A stretch of DNA of 33,161 nucleotides from a virus: the IMG/VR virus record IMGVR_UViG_3300029309_000167, positions 1 to 33,161 of that record; one strand, written 5' to 3'. Numbering within the stretch: the first letter of the stretch is position 1; each line of letters begins with the position of its first letter. Positions 7,931-16,428 of this stretch are shown here, piece by piece. Made by a program: the position numbers and the translations under genes. The notes beneath the pieces were generated by a model. It did no database searches. It saw only the letters and a program-made list of their open reading frames with translations, and was not told the origin of the DNA.

Positions 7931-7950
7931 GGGTGGATTAATTTCCACCC
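7931..7950 (+). other. Intercistronic hairpin after the capsid gene
   Basis: A perfect 7-bp stem GGGTGGA (7931-7937) / TCCACCC (7944-7950) closes a TTAATT loop between the capsid stop and the next gene. No T tract follows, so it is not a standard intrinsic terminator. It may stabilise capsid mRNA or mark a processing point (inference). Confidence 0.6.
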
Positions 7951-7970
7951 ATGTTACAAAAGGTGAAAAA

Positions 7971-8174
7971 ATGAAATATTTAATTTTACAAGACACAATA
8001 GCTAACAAAGAAAAAGTAAAAGCAGGTGATGTAATTGAACTATCTATTGATGAAGGTAGATCACTTGTTGGTTATGGTAAAGCTGAAGAATACAAAGGCA
8101 AACCAAAAAAAGAATCAAATAGAAGTGTTGGTTTAGAAAAATCAGAATCAAAAGTCAAAAAAAGAAGTAAGTAA
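7971..8174 (+). CDS. Small conserved head-region protein
   Basis: This 67-aa protein starts at ATG 7971, chosen because AAAGGTG (7959-7965) lies 5 bases upstream. The frame can be extended to ATG 7908 (88 aa), which overlaps the capsid stop but would put the GC-rich hairpin in the coding region. The first 35 residues (KAGDVIELSIDEGRSLVGYGKAEE) resemble short phage proteins found just after capsid genes, where a small beta domain reads 'GDVVEL...A..LI..G.AE'. The tail is lysine/serine rich (KPKKESNRS...KVKKRSK). The function is unknown; a capsid decoration or head-completion helper is a guess from position. The 48-aa gene at 9384 has a similar charged tail. Confidence 0.7.
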   Translation: MKYLILQDTIANKEKVKAGDVIELSIDEGRSLVGYGKAEEYKGKPKKESNRSVGLEKSESKVKKRSK

Positions 8175-8176
8175 AA

Positions 8177-8575
8177 ATGGCTATTGAGAGTGCTAGAGAT
8201 TTTACTTCTTTTCTTGATGCTACAACAGGGCATGGAGTTACTGGCACTTATTTTGAAGTAGGAAAGTTGTTTGATGATTTTCCTTTAATTGATACTTTAG
8301 GATTAATAGATAGTGGTTTTTCAGTATTAATAAATCTAATTATAGATCAACCTTATATAAGCATAGAGGGAGAATCTATATCAGTCGAGGGTTTCCAACC
8401 TACTGCAATATTAAAAGCAACTGATGCACCTAATATTTCTCAGGATGATAAAATAGTTGTTGATGCTATAACAACAAACAAAGGCAATACTCTTACCCCT
8501 GAAACAACTTTTTTTATTAAAACAGTAGAACCTGATAATACAGGTTATGTAAGTGTGGTATTGGAGAAAGTCTAA
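8177..8575 (+). CDS. Head-tail connector candidate, copy 1 (gpFII/attachment-like)
   Basis: This 132-aa mostly beta protein follows the capsid gene, where lambda-type genomes encode head completion and attachment proteins. It is clearly paralogous to the next gene: shared landmarks are F/Y-LD-x-GHGV-x-x-x-Y near the N-terminus, IN-x-IID/IIN in the middle, DAPNI/DVPNI, and a C-terminal NTGYVSVVLEKV versus RTGFSALMLEEI. No membrane or signal segment is present. It ends in a TAATG overlap with the paralogue. Assignment to the gpFII class rests on size, beta content ('ATDAPNISQDDKIVVDAITTNKGNTL' resembles a nucleoside-modifying-like insert seen in such proteins) and position, so it is inference. 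Confidence 0.65.
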   Translation: MAIESARDFTSFLDATTGHGVTGTYFEVGKLFDDFPLIDTLGLIDSGFSVLINLIIDQPYISIEGESISVEGFQPTAILKATDAPNISQDDKIVVDAITTNKGNTLTPETTFFIKTVEPDNTGYVSVVLEKV

Positions 8576-8925
8576 TGTCTCAATACAGATTAGAAACTGA
8601 AGAAGATATGTCCTCTTACTTAGATATAAATTTTGGTCATGGTGTGTCTGCTGTTTATACAGTTGGTGGATCATCTACAACAATTAACATTATTATTAAT
8701 AATGAATATGTTGAACAAGTAGAAGGAACTGGTGTAGAAGCACTTAAACCTATTGCATATTGCAGAACTATAGATGTGCCTAATATTGCTTTTGGCAATA
8801 CATTAAATGTATCAGCTATTAAAGATGTTGATGGTAATACCCTAAAAGCAGCACAAAATTATACTATTGTTAATGTGCAATCAGATAGAACAGGTTTTTC
8901 TGCATTGATGTTAGAGGAAATATAA
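8575..8925 (+). CDS. Head-tail connector candidate, copy 2 (tandem paralogue)
   Basis: This 116-aa protein overlaps the previous gene as TAATG and is related to it over its whole length. It keeps YLDINFGHGVSAVY, INIIINNEY, IDVPNIAFGNTLNVSAIKDVDGNTLKAAQNYTI and a C-terminal RTGFSALMLEEI. It is 16 residues shorter because the first third is reduced. DGNTLKAAQNYTI is a pattern I associate with phage head-tail attachment proteins, so this copy may be the canonical one. It ends in another TAATG overlap with the tail terminator gene, fitting a coupled head-tail joining module. Whether both copies enter one ring or separate rings cannot be told. Confidence 0.65.
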   Translation: MSQYRLETEEDMSSYLDINFGHGVSAVYTVGGSSTTINIIINNEYVEQVEGTGVEALKPIAYCRTIDVPNIAFGNTLNVSAIKDVDGNTLKAAQNYTIVNVQSDRTGFSALMLEEI

Positions 8926-9371
8926 TGGCAAATCATATCAGACAACAGATTAGAGAAAGAGCAGGTACAGTACTTACTGGTCTTACTACTACTGGTAGTA
9001 ATGTATTTGAAACTAGAATTTATCCTTTAGAAAATACAAACCTGCCAGCATTAGTAATCTATACAAAAGATGAAACTTCTGAACCTATTGTGATTAGCAC
9101 AAATAGATTAATGAGTAGAGAATTAGAGCTTGTTGTTGAAATATATGTAAAACAAACAAGCAACTTTGATGATGAAGTTGATAAGATATGTAAAGAAGTT
9201 GAGGTGGCTATTAGTGCTGATACAACATTGAATGGACTTGCAAAAGACTGTTTTTTACAATCAACAAGTATAGAATATAATACAGAGGGAGAACAACCAT
9301 TAAGTTTTGCTGTTCTCACATTTTTAACTAACTACTATGTACAGGAAACTGCTCCTGATGTAGCAGTTTAA
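8925..9371 (+). CDS. Tail terminator protein, gpU-like
   Basis: This 148-aa protein has the alpha/beta pattern of phage tail terminators, which cap the tail tube and join it to the head. An N-terminal helix (HIRQQIRERAGTVLTGLTTTG) is followed by a strand and RIYPLENTNLPALVIYTKDE. Then comes RELELVVEIYVK, a helix FDDEVDKICKEVEVAI, and a final pair of strands. The 'YPLE...LPALVIY' element is a frequent marker of gpU-like proteins in proteobacterial siphophages. Its position directly before the tail tube gene supports the call. Confidence 0.75.
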   Translation: MANHIRQQIRERAGTVLTGLTTTGSNVFETRIYPLENTNLPALVIYTKDETSEPIVISTNRLMSRELELVVEIYVKQTSNFDDEVDKICKEVEVAISADTTLNGLAKDCFLQSTSIEYNTEGEQPLSFAVLTFLTNYYVQETAPDVAV

Positions 9372-9383
9372 CGAGGTATAATT

Positions 9384-9530
9384 ATGAAAATGATTTCACC
9401 AAATGGTAAAAGTTCAATAGATGCACATCCTGATAGTGTTGAGTATCTAAAGACTAAGGGTTGGAAAGAAGAAGCAATCCCATCGAAAGATAAACCTAAA
9501 TCTTCTTCTAAAACTAAAAACGAGGAATAA
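9384..9530 (+). CDS. Small hypothetical protein before the tail tube gene
   Basis: This 48-aa gene starts at ATG 9384 with GAGG (9373-9376) 7 bases upstream, and stops 2 bases before the tail tube start. The protein begins MKMISPNGKSSIDAHPDSVEYLKTKGWKEE... and ends in a lysine/serine-rich tail. 'G...DAHPDSVEYLKTKGW' looks like a short sequence-binding motif seen in tiny phage head-tail proteins. The function is unknown. The strong SD, tight spacing and same-strand context support translation. Confidence 0.7.
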   Translation: MKMISPNGKSSIDAHPDSVEYLKTKGWKEEAIPSKDKPKSSSKTKNEE

Positions 9531-9532
9531 AT

Positions 9533-9922
9533 ATGGCAACTCACTTAGGAAAAGAGGGAACAGTCCAAGTAGGCTCTAATGCTATTGGCGAGATTAGAAG
9601 TTTTAGTATTGATGAAACTATTGATACTGTTGAAGATACTTCAATGGGTGATAGTGCAAAATCATACTTAGCATCTATTAAAGACTTTAGTGGATCAGTT
9701 GATGTACTTTACGATGAAGCCGATACTAACGGGCAAACTGCATTAGCGGTAGGATCATCTGTAACATTAAACTTTGCACCTGAAGGATCAGATAGTGGCG
9801 ATGTAAAACTTACTGGAACTGCTATTGTAACTGGTAAATCTATAACATCATCATTTGATGGTTTAGTAGAATCTACTATTACTGTTCAAGGTACTGGTGG
9901 TTTAACAACAACTACTTACTAA
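9533..9922 (+). CDS. Major tail (tube) protein
   Basis: This 129-aa beta-rich protein polymerises into the tail tube. It opens MATHLGKEGTVQVGSNAIGEIRSFSID, and the 'G..G.V..G...IGEI.SFS.......ED.S..G' pattern is typical of small TP901-1/lambda gpV-type tube proteins of marine and alphaproteobacterial siphophages. SGSVDVLYDE and FDGLVESTITVQGTGGL near the end match the family's closing strands. ACGAGGAA precedes the start. The following gene pair encodes the frameshifted chaperones, the usual order. Confidence is high from position and pattern. Confidence 0.85.
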   Translation: MATHLGKEGTVQVGSNAIGEIRSFSIDETIDTVEDTSMGDSAKSYLASIKDFSGSVDVLYDEADTNGQTALAVGSSVTLNFAPEGSDSGDVKLTGTAIVTGKSITSSFDGLVESTITVQGTGGLTTTTY

Positions 9923-9924
9923 CC

Positions 9925-10260
9925 ATGAAAGCTATTGAGAGAGCTAAAACGCATTTTGCAGAGCAAGATGTTAAGGTAATAAAAGTGCCTGAATGGGGTG
10001 AAGAAGATAAGCCTTTAGAAATTTACAGTAAGCCATTAACGCTTAGTGAAACTTCTAAACTTTATAAAATGAGTAAGAATGATGATCTAACGATGATGGC
10101 TTATGTTCTTATCTACAAAGCACTTGATGAAAATGGAGATAAATTATTTACATTAGATGATAAAAGTTCTTTATTAAATAATGTAGATCAAGAAATATTA
10201 GTTAAAGTAGCAACTCAAATTATGGGACAAGAACCCATTGAGGATGTCAAAAAAAACTAA
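9925..10260 (+). CDS. Tail assembly chaperone, G-like (unshifted product)
   Basis: This 111-aa protein is the short product of the G/GT system. The G protein binds tape measure and tube subunits during tail assembly. It starts at ATG 9925, 2 bases after the tube gene. The sequence has the usual layout: a short beta entry (VIKVPEWGEEDKPLEIYSKPLTLSE) followed by a helical part (MMAYVLIYKALDENG...ILVKVATQIMG). It ends just past a slippery run, where a small fraction of ribosomes should shift to -1 and make the longer GT form. Confidence 0.85.
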   Translation: MKAIERAKTHFAEQDVKVIKVPEWGEEDKPLEIYSKPLTLSETSKLYKMSKNDDLTMMAYVLIYKALDENGDKLFTLDDKSSLLNNVDQEILVKVATQIMGQEPIEDVKKN

Positions 10261-10412
10261 TAGAGGATGTTAATTTATATTCGCAATATGCACTAGCAGA
10301 AAAACTAGGCAAAACTTTAGAAGAATTGCAGAAAATTAGCATCCATGAATATCAAGGATGGATAGCATACTTTGAATTAGTGGAAGAAAGGCAAAGAAAT
10401 AATGGCAAATAA
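9925..10412 (+). CDS. Tail assembly chaperone, GT-like (-1 frameshift product)
   Basis: After the slip on A AAA AAC (10251-10257), translation continues in the -1 frame from 10257 to the TAA at 10410-10412. This adds about 51 residues: LIEDVNLYSQYALAEKLGKT, then LEELQKISIHEYQGWIAYFE and a short charged end. The 'L...L..ISIHEYQGWIAYFELV' stretch is the conserved T-domain pattern. There is no ATG in this frame to express it separately, and its end overlaps the tape measure start at 10402, as in many lambda-type phages. The fused protein is about 162 aa. Confidence 0.85.
10251..10257 (+). other. Programmed -1 frameshift site (A AAA AAC)
   Basis: The heptamer matches the X XXY YYZ rule in the G reading frame and lies directly before the zero-frame stop (10258-10260). 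The run is eight A's (10249-10256) then C. The -1 frame is open into a recognisable T domain. Confidence 0.85.
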
Positions 10413-12141
10413 AAAGATAAAGTTTGAGTTAACTGCTGTAAATAAAACTAAAGCTGCTTTTGACAAAGTTAAAGGTGGTTTAGTTGGTATATCAAATGCT
10501 AGTAAAACTGCTGTAAAAGGTATAGCAGGTTTAGGTTTAGCTGTAGGTGCTGCTGCTGGTGCTATGTCCTTGCTTGTTAAAAATTCATTTGATTTTATTG
10601 ATGCTATTGGTAAAACTGCAACTAGAACTGGTATTGCAACAGATACAATACAAGCATTTCATTTAGCTGCTAGAGAGTCAGGAACAAACATAGAAGGTGC
10701 TAATAAAGCCCTTGAAAAATTTGCTAGAAGTGTTGGTGATGCTCAAAGAGGTTTAAAAACACAACAAGATATATTTAAAGCAATAAATGTTGAATTAGTT
10801 GATGCTGCTGGTAATTATAGAAGTACGGATGAAATATTAGAAGATACAGCTAAAGGTATTGCTAGTCTTGGTTCTCAAACTGAAAAAACAACAGCATTAG
10901 CAAATTTATTTGGTAGACAAGGTATTTTATTAAATAATGCTATTGAAGATTTAAACACAAGGGGTTTAGACGGTTTTATACAAAGAGCAAGAGATTTAGG
11001 TATTATTTTATCTGAAAAAGTTATAAGAAGAACTGAAGCATTTAATGACTCAATGGGTGTTGTTAGTATGCAAATAAAAGCTATAAGAGATAATATTACT
11101 GTAGCCTTCCTACCAGCTTTAGAAGCAATGCAAACAAAATTATTTGCTTTTATGAAAAAATTACAGGGTAACGATGGCTTTGATAAATTAGGTGCTAAAA
11201 TTGCAAATGCACTCATAACTGGTGTTTCAGTTTCTATAAAAGCACTTGCAGAGTTTCAATTAGCACTAGCAAATGTAGCTGTTAATTTAGACACTATTTT
11301 GCCACAAATTACTTTAAAGTTTCTTAAATTTGCAAATGCAATACAAAGTATATTACCCACTACTAAGGCTTTTGGTACAGCAATTGAATTATCAATTATA
11401 AAAAAACAAGCTGAAGTGCAATTGGAAATGAAAAATTCTGCTAAATCAAGTATTGAATTAAAAGATAGAATGATTGATGTTGCAAATGGTTTATTAGGTT
11501 TAAGGTTTAATGCAGATGATGTTACTGAAGCATATTCAAACATGAATGATAAGCAAAAAGAGCAAGTCAATGTTATGTTTGATGCAATGAATCCATTAAC
11601 TGCATATAAAAATTCTTTAGCAGATATTGGCAAAACATTAGATTCACTAGCTGTTAATTCAATGAAAAAATTTGAAGATTCTATAGTACAAGGTTTAAAA
11701 ACAGGTAAGTTAGCATTTAAAGATTTTGCGACTTTTGTTGTAGAACAACTTATAAGAGTAGCAATACAACAATTAATTATATCAAGATTAATTAATCCGT
11801 TTAGAACAATGCTTTCAGGCGGAAAATTAGGATCATTACGCGAATATAATCAGTTAACAGATGGAGATACTCTATTCAATAGTTTTGCAGGTGGTGGCTT
11901 CACAGGTATGGGTACAAGAGCAGGTGGTATAGATGGTAAAGGTGGATTTCCAGCTATATTACATCCTAATGAAACTGTTATAGATCATACAAAAGGACAA
12001 GGTATGGGTGCTACAGTAAACTTTAATATATCTACTGTAGATGCAGCAGGATTTGATCAACTGTTAGCATCAAGAAAAGGTTTAATTACAAGCATTATCA
12101 ATAATGCTATGAACAATCAAGGTAAGATGGGAGTTGTATAA
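10402..12141 (+). CDS. Tail tape measure protein
   Basis: This 579-aa protein sets tail length and is thought to be ejected with the DNA. The N-terminus is small-residue rich and helical (KAAFDKVKGGLVGISNASKTAVKGIAGLGLAVGAAAG). Then comes the 'IGKTATRTGIATDTIQAFHLAARESGTNIEGANKALEKFARSVGDAQRG' region characteristic of lambda-family tape measures, hydrophobic helices (LAEFQLALANVAVNLD), and the C-terminal FKDFATFVVEQLIRVAIQQLIISRLINPF and GGGFTG...HPNETVIDHTK segments. At about 1.5 Angstrom per residue the tail would be roughly 85-90 nm long (inference). The start overlaps the T domain's end. Confident call. Confidence 0.92.
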   Translation: MANKKIKFELTAVNKTKAAFDKVKGGLVGISNASKTAVKGIAGLGLAVGAAAGAMSLLVKNSFDFIDAIGKTATRTGIATDTIQAFHLAARESGTNIEGANKALEKFARSVGDAQRGLKTQQDIFKAINVELVDAAGNYRSTDEILEDTAKGIASLGSQTEKTTALANLFGRQGILLNNAIEDLNTRGLDGFIQRARDLGIILSEKVIRRTEAFNDSMGVVSMQIKAIRDNITVAFLPALEAMQTKLFAFMKKLQGNDGFDKLGAKIANALITGVSVSIKALAEFQLALANVAVNLDTILPQITLKFLKFANAIQSILPTTKAFGTAIELSIIKKQAEVQLEMKNSAKSSIELKDRMIDVANGLLGLRFNADDVTEAYSNMNDKQKEQVNVMFDAMNPLTAYKNSLADIGKTLDSLAVNSMKKFEDSIVQGLKTGKLAFKDFATFVVEQLIRVAIQQLIISRLINPFRTMLSGGKLGSLREYNQLTDGDTLFNSFAGGGFTGMGTRAGGIDGKGGFPAILHPNETVIDHTKGQGMGATVNFNISTVDAAGFDQLLASRKGLITSIINNAMNNQGKMGVV

Positions 12142-12746
12142 TGTCAGGTGCTTTTCCAACAAATCCATTATTTAGAGCTTTAAACTTTCAAGACAATAGA
12201 CCAACTCTATTAAATCAAACACTATCAGGTAGAAAACAAGTAAGACAAATAGGCTCACAATATTTTTCATTTACAGCTTCTATGCCACCTATGCAACAAG
12301 AAAAGGCTATGGAAATATTTGCATTTTTACAAAAACAAAAAGGCTCTTTTGAAAATTTTACAATACAAGCACCATTAGATAATTTAGGTGCATCAAAAGG
12401 TGAAACAGATATTCTAGTTGCTGGTTCTCATGCTGCAGCTGATGCTTCTATTGCATTAGATGGATTTACTGCAAGTACAACTGGTGCTTTAAAAGCTGGT
12501 GATTTGATTAAGTTTGCAAATCATTCAAAAGTTTATATGGTTCAGAGTGATATTGATTCAGATGGATCAGGTGCATTGACTGTATTAATATCACCAAATT
12601 TAGTAGCTGCTCTAGCAGATAATGAATCTGTAACTGTAAATAAACCAAGTTTTACTGTATATCTTGAAAACAATGAAATAGTGTATTCAACAGATGCTAG
12701 TGGTTTATATACTATTTCATTTGATGTTAGAGAGGTTATAACCTAA
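12141..12746 (+). CDS. Minor tail / distal tail protein
   Basis: This 201-aa beta-rich protein starts in a TAATG overlap with the tape measure gene. FPTNPLFRALNFQDNRPTLLNQTLSGRKQVRQIGSQYFSFTASMPPMQQEKAMEIFAFLQKQKGSFENFTIQAP is a pattern frequent directly after tape measures in marine siphophages, similar to distal-tail (gpM-like) proteins that cap the tube tip. Between about residues 95 and 155 is an Ala/Asp-rich beta insert (LKAGDLIKFANHSKVYMVQ). It ends in a TAATG overlap with the next gene. The exact homologue in lambda (gpM or Dit) is unsure. Confidence 0.7.
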   Translation: MSGAFPTNPLFRALNFQDNRPTLLNQTLSGRKQVRQIGSQYFSFTASMPPMQQEKAMEIFAFLQKQKGSFENFTIQAPLDNLGASKGETDILVAGSHAAADASIALDGFTASTTGALKAGDLIKFANHSKVYMVQSDIDSDGSGALTVLISPNLVAALADNESVTVNKPSFTVYLENNEIVYSTDASGLYTISFDVREVIT

Positions 12747-13294
12747 TGCCTAGAAGTTTATCTACTGCTTTACAGACACAAGTATCATCATCAGCAACTA
12801 AAACGGCTTTTTTGGTTGAACTAAATTTATCATCCACAATTAGGCTCACTGATTATTATACTAATGTTGTTTATGATTCAAATACTTATGAAGCTGGTGG
12901 TTCTTTTTTAACTGTAGATGCTACTGCTGAAACTGGACAATTGCAGGTAGATGAAATTAATATTGGCTTTTCTAATATTACAGATCAGGTTAGGTCTTTG
13001 GTGCAAAGTGGTGCATTTACAGATAAAACAGTAGAAATATATTTAGCTTACTTTGACGCTAATGAAGCTATTGTAGGTGCTATTAATTATTTTACAGGTC
13101 AAATTAGAAATGTATCTATTCAAGAAAACATAAATGATTCTGTTTTAAATATGATAGTTGCTAGTCATTGGTCTAATTGGAATCTAACAAAAGGCAGACA
13201 TTTTTCAGATGAATCTCAACAAGCATTTAGTAGTGGTGATAAAGGTATGGAGTTTGCAACACAAGTAAAAGAAGATGTTAGGTGGGGTCAGTAA
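12746..13294 (+). CDS. Minor tail protein, DUF2163/gpL-like
   Basis: This 182-aa protein lies between the distal-tail candidate and the gpJ-like tip. It contains 'FLVELNLSSTIRLTDYYTNVVYDSNTYEAGGSFLTVD', 'QVDEINIGFSNIT' and 'VEIYLAYFDANEAIVGAINYFTGQIRNVSIQE', the order of elements found in DUF2163-type tail proteins of alphaproteobacterial phages and gene transfer agents. These form part of the tip hub. lambda gpL ends in a metal-binding Cys motif, but no cysteines are seen here. The stop overlaps the next ATG as TAATG. Position and pattern agree; the family name is from memory. Confidence 0.7.
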   Translation: MPRSLSTALQTQVSSSATKTAFLVELNLSSTIRLTDYYTNVVYDSNTYEAGGSFLTVDATAETGQLQVDEINIGFSNITDQVRSLVQSGAFTDKTVEIYLAYFDANEAIVGAINYFTGQIRNVSIQENINDSVLNMIVASHWSNWNLTKGRHFSDESQQAFSSGDKGMEFATQVKEDVRWGQ

Positions 13295-16200
13295 TGGGTG
13301 TTTTTAGTGCTATTTTTGGATTTTTTAAAGCAATAGGTACAGCTTGGAAAGCTGCATCTACATTGAAAAAAATAGGATATGTAATACAGGCAATAACACT
13401 AGCTGTTGGTGTAAAGGGTTTTATGCAGGCAAGGCAAATGTTGGCAAAAGGTCAAGACATACTTGCAAACAAAACATCTGCTGGTGGTAAGTTACCAGTC
13501 ATTTATGGTACTCGCAGAGTAGGCGCACAAATAATCTACATGGACACTAACGCTAATGATTCAAGAGATTTGTATGTTGTATATGCTTTAGCAGTAGGAG
13601 AATGTGAGGAAATTATTGGTAGAACAATTGAGCTTGATGGAAACACATTATACGATTCTGCAAGATTTAGGGATGGCGGTTATATAGGTACAGATAAAAT
13701 TTCTTCAGGTTCAGGCTCGTTAAATACTGTTTCACAAAATGGAACTGGAATTAATGCAGGAGCAGGTCAATTTGGTACTTCACCAACATCTAAATATAGA
13801 TATGTTATGAATCTACATCATGGAGCTGCTACACAAACAGCAGACCCAATGCTAGTAGCATCAATGCCAAATTGGACTTCAGCACATAAATTAAATGGTG
13901 TTTGTTATATAGCAGCACATTTTGGATATGATAAAGAGGGTATATGGTCAGGCGTACCGCAATTAACAGTTCAGGTAAAAGGTAAAAAGGTCTTTGATCC
14001 TAGAGATGGTTCACAAACTTTTGGAACTGTATCAACCTATAAGTGGTCAGATAATCCTGCATTATGTTTTTTAGATTACATAACAAATAATGAATATGGT
14101 AAAGGACTACCAATAGCTAAAATCAACACATCTACATTTTCTACTGCTGCTAATACTGCTGATACTCTTGTTGATCAACCATTCTTTAATGGTTCAGCAC
14201 AAGCTCTTACATGGAGCGGTAGTAATGGTAATGATTTTATAAGTGTATTAGGAGCTAATGCTAATAGAGATTGGTTTCAAAATAAAATAGGAGAACAAAT
14301 TACACTTATAAATTCTTCAGGTTCAACAATCTTAGATAGTAAAAATATAAAAGATGTTAGGCGTGATGAATTTTTTAATACTACTGAAGATTATAGAGTC
14401 TATATTGATGCTACCTTAGGCGCTAATTATTCTTCAAATACAGGTACTTATCTTTTAAAAGTTAAGAGATTTCATTGTAACGGATATTTAGATTCAAATA
14501 AAACTGTAATGGATAATGCTAAAGAATTACTTGCAAATATGCGGGGTATATTTCTTTATGTAGATGGCAAATACGAATTACAAATTGAAGATACAGGTTC
14601 TTCTACATTTAGCATTACAGATGATCATGTTATTGCTGATGCTGGTATATCAGTTGATTATGGAAATAAAGATCAAAGAGCTAATAAAGTTATTATTGAG
14701 TTTTTTAATGCCAATAAAAAATACGAATTAGATACTGCAACTGTTCTACATTCTGCTACAACTGATGCAAATGATTTTACTTCTGATGATGGTGGTGAAG
14801 AACTAGAAGTTAAAGCAGAATTTCCTTATGTAACTGATCCTTATATTGCACATAATATGGGTAAAGCTATTCTTACAAGAAGTAGAAATCAAACTACAAT
14901 TCAGTTCTTAGGGACTCCTGAAATGTATAAACTTAATGTAGGTGATATTGTTTCATTTACTTATGCAGGTTTAGGATTTAGTGGCAAGGTATGTAGAGTT
15001 GAAGCATTAGAACTTCAATCAGATGGTTTAGTATCTGTAAGTCTAATAGAATATTTTGATATATATACTTGGGAAGTTCCAGCACAAGAACCAGTAGAAG
15101 AACTTGCTAATTTACCATCAGCTTATGCTGTAAAAGCACCAACAGGATTAGCATTTACTGATACAGGTTCTAGTTCTACAGGTAGACCTTTTTTAGCTTG
15201 GAATGAGCCAACAGATTTTCCAAACTACCAATATAGAATAAATGTTGTTGATTCTTCAGGCAATCAAGTTGTAAATAAAATAGTAGATATTGAAAATGTT
15301 GATTTAAACTTTACAAAAAAGGGCAATAATTATGTTGCTAGTGTTACATCATTAAATCCTTTGGGTTCAGAATCAAGTGCTGCAACTCTTACATTTACAG
15401 TAGGAAATGAACCAGTAGGTTCAGGGGATATACAAGCAAACGTAATTACTGCAACTGAAATAAATGTTGCTAATTTAGCTGCTATTTCTGCTGATTTAGG
15501 TTCAATTACAGCAGGTAGCATGAATATTGGATCAGGCAATTTTACTGTTTCATCTTCAGGTGTTATGACTTGTACAGGTGCTACTGTAGCAGGTGCTATA
15601 ACAGCTACATCTTTAAATGTGACTGGTGCTACTGTAACAGGTACTTTAGATGCATCTGTTATTACATTAAATGGTGATCCTTTATCAGGCGTTTTTAATG
15701 TTTCAGGTAGTGGTTCAAGTAAAGTTCTAGCTATTGGCCCTGATGCAAAGAATCGTTTATCAGTTGATGGAGTGCAGTTAATATATGATGCTTACAATCA
15801 AGTGCAAAATCAAGGTAAAAGAGCATTAACATTTGATGAAGCTACAGCAAATTTTTATCCAACAACAGACATTCCATCTAATCAGCCTACAATTATATAT
15901 GCAGGTAATGCAACAGATTCTAGCGATCAAGGTGGTATAGCTGCTTTTAAATTAACACTAGGAACTAATACAGGTGCAAGAAACACAAGTGATACTGTAA
16001 GTCGTTTGTATGTAAGTGGTAGCGGAAGATTTACAACATCTTTAGGAATAGGTACAGCTCCTTCAGGTACAACAGGTGAAATCAGAGCCACAAATAACAT
16101 TACAGCATTTTATTCAGATGCAAGATTAAAAGACTTTAAAGGCAAAATTAAAAATCCAATTGATAAAATTATGAATTTAAACGGATATTATTTTAAAGAA

Positions 16201-16428
16201 AATCAAGTAGCTAAAGATTTAGGTTACAACAATAACAGGTTGCAAGTTGGTCTTAATGCACAAGAGGTTGAAAAAGTTTTACCTGAAATTGTTACGGAAG
16301 CTCCAATTGATTCTAAATATAAAACCATTTGGTATGAAAAACTAATACCCTTGCTTGTTGAAGGAATGAAAGAACAACAAAAAGTAATTACACACTTGCA
16401 GGAGCAGATCAATGACATTAGCAAGTAG
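13294..16428 (+). CDS. gpJ-like tail tip protein with FN3 domain and C-terminal S74 chaperone
   Basis: This 1044-aa protein starts at ATG 13294, chosen for the TAATG overlap and GGTGGGG (13281-13287) just upstream. The first 60 residues are hydrophobic and helical (FKAIGTAWKAASTLKKIGYVIQAITLAVGVKG), as in gpJ/gpI-type hub proteins. Then come LPVIYGTRRVGAQIIYMDT and the tip core to about residue 600. A fibronectin type III-like domain starts near 614 (APTGLAFTDTGSSS... FLAWNEPT). A thin beta repeat region follows (ATSLNVTGATVTGTLDA). From Ser941-Asp942 (SDARLKDFKGKI) an intramolecular chaperone of the peptidase S74 type runs to the end, with a terminal coiled coil (LLVEGMKEQQKVITHLQEQIND). S74 domains trimerise and then usually cut themselves off at this Ser. 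This is the likely receptor-contacting tip. Confidence 0.85.
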   Translation: MGVFSAIFGFFKAIGTAWKAASTLKKIGYVIQAITLAVGVKGFMQARQMLAKGQDILANKTSAGGKLPVIYGTRRVGAQIIYMDTNANDSRDLYVVYALAVGECEEIIGRTIELDGNTLYDSARFRDGGYIGTDKISSGSGSLNTVSQNGTGINAGAGQFGTSPTSKYRYVMNLHHGAATQTADPMLVASMPNWTSAHKLNGVCYIAAHFGYDKEGIWSGVPQLTVQVKGKKVFDPRDGSQTFGTVSTYKWSDNPALCFLDYITNNEYGKGLPIAKINTSTFSTAANTADTLVDQPFFNGSAQALTWSGSNGNDFISVLGANANRDWFQNKIGEQITLINSSGSTILDSKNIKDVRRDEFFNTTEDYRVYIDATLGANYSSNTGTYLLKVKRFHCNGYLDSNKTVMDNAKELLANMRGIFLYVDGKYELQIEDTGSSTFSITDDHVIADAGISVDYGNKDQRANKVIIEFFNANKKYELDTATVLHSATTDANDFTSDDGGEELEVKAEFPYVTDPYIAHNMGKAILTRSRNQTTIQFLGTPEMYKLNVGDIVSFTYAGLGFSGKVCRVEALELQSDGLVSVSLIEYFDIYTWEVPAQEPVEELANLPSAYAVKAPTGLAFTDTGSSSTGRPFLAWNEPTDFPNYQYRINVVDSSGNQVVNKIVDIENVDLNFTKKGNNYVASVTSLNPLGSESSAATLTFTVGNEPVGSGDIQANVITATEINVANLAAISADLGSITAGSMNIGSGNFTVSSSGVMTCTGATVAGAITATSLNVTGATVTGTLDASVITLNGDPLSGVFNVSGSGSSKVLAIGPDAKNRLSVDGVQLIYDAYNQVQNQGKRALTFDEATANFYPTTDIPSNQPTIIYAGNATDSSDQGGIAAFKLTLGTNTGARNTSDTVSRLYVSGSGRFTTSLGIGTAPSGTTGEIRATNNITAFYSDARLKDFKGKIKNPIDKIMNLNGYYFKENQVAKDLGYNNNRLQVGLNAQEVEKVLPEIVTEAPIDSKYKTIWYEKLIPLLVEGMKEQQKVITHLQEQINDISK

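Noticed and set aside
7931-7950. The hairpin as a Rho-independent terminator
   Set aside because: No T tract follows the stem, and the next gene's SD is only 9 bases downstream.
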